NCBI GenBank assembly: GCA_030017475.1
Contig: JASEIO010000028.1
Location: forward strand, 7,037-20,692
Reading direction: 5' to 3'
DNA: 13,656 bases
Source: a bacterium
Lineage (GTDB): Bacteria > UBA9089 > JASEIO01
Shown: piece by piece, positions 13,600 to 13,656 of the stretch
How positions within the stretch are numbered: position 1 is the stretch's first letter
Layout of the letters: every line of letters begins with the position of its first letter
Notes under the pieces: model-generated
Told to the model about the DNA's origin: nothing
The model's input: the letters and a program-made list of their open reading frames with translations, nothing else
Database searches by the model: none
Translations under genes and position numbers: made by a program

Positions 13600-13656
13600 A
13601 GGGCACCGTTGCACAAATCAAGGGGTTAATCTGATTGCAAGTTTTTCAAATTTACC
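13600..13656 (-). mobile_element. Possible insertion sequence end (truncated by window)
   Basis: GGGCACCGTTGCACAAATC at 13600-13618 resembles the terminal inverted repeats of IS5- and IS6-type elements, which often read GGSNNNGTTGCANAAA. On the minus strand the frame from 13656 is open for 12 codons (GKFEKLAIRLTP), then stops at 13618-13620, about 18 bases inside the supposed terminus. That is where transposase genes of such elements usually end. The other two minus frames close sooner. The element would lie mostly outside the window, to the right. The family is not certain and the second terminus is not visible. Confidence 0.4.

Overview
The window reads as chromosomal DNA from a Gram-negative (diderm) bacterium with low G+C by eye. 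It carries an ExbB/ExbD/TonB system, a PorV/PorQ-type outer-membrane protein and an exported NHL-repeat protein with a C-terminal FlgD-like Ig domain. That mix is familiar from the Bacteroidota and from several uncultivated candidate phyla. I cannot name the lineage from sequence alone.

Left half, all on + (1-8387): a surface-polysaccharide locus with two envelope genes inside it. It runs from a GT4 glycosyltransferase (5' end cut by the window edge) to a DegT-family PLP sugar aminotransferase that overlaps it by 11 bases. A strong predicted sigma70 promoter follows (2356-2384), then a PglC-like phosphoglycosyl transferase that starts glycan assembly on undecaprenyl phosphate. Next come a secreted 12-repeat NHL propeller protein with a FlgD-like C-terminus, a PorV/PorQ-family barrel protein, a WecB-type UDP-GlcNAc 2-epimerase, and a FemAB/GNAT-like transferase that starts directly after the epimerase stop codon. 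The sugar genes would make, start and decorate a glycan. The NHL and PorV-like pair looks like a secreted surface protein with its outer-membrane partner.

Centre, on - (8403-11164): ppdK, pyruvate phosphate dikinase, with its own near-consensus promoter (11136-11164). Its stop is only 15 bases from the convergent FemAB-like gene.

Right part, on - (11262-13568): an energy-transducing operon in the order exbB, exbD, exbD, tonB. It has a probable promoter at 13540-13568. Two different short-repeat families sit exactly on the 3' ends of genes here. Seven tandem heptamers encode the last residues and stop of ExbB, and a CCGTG-type repeat touches the tonB stop. The last ~57 bases look like the terminus of an insertion sequence continuing out of the window.

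Five start codons were judged from ribosome binding sites: the phosphoglycosyl transferase (TTG 2408), the NHL protein (ATG 3046), both exbD genes (ATG 12773 and 12378) and ppdK (ATG 11093). No RNA genes or CRISPR arrays were seen. No stretch over 300 bases lacks a gene; the longest gaps are 11094-11261 and 13468-13656, both described below.
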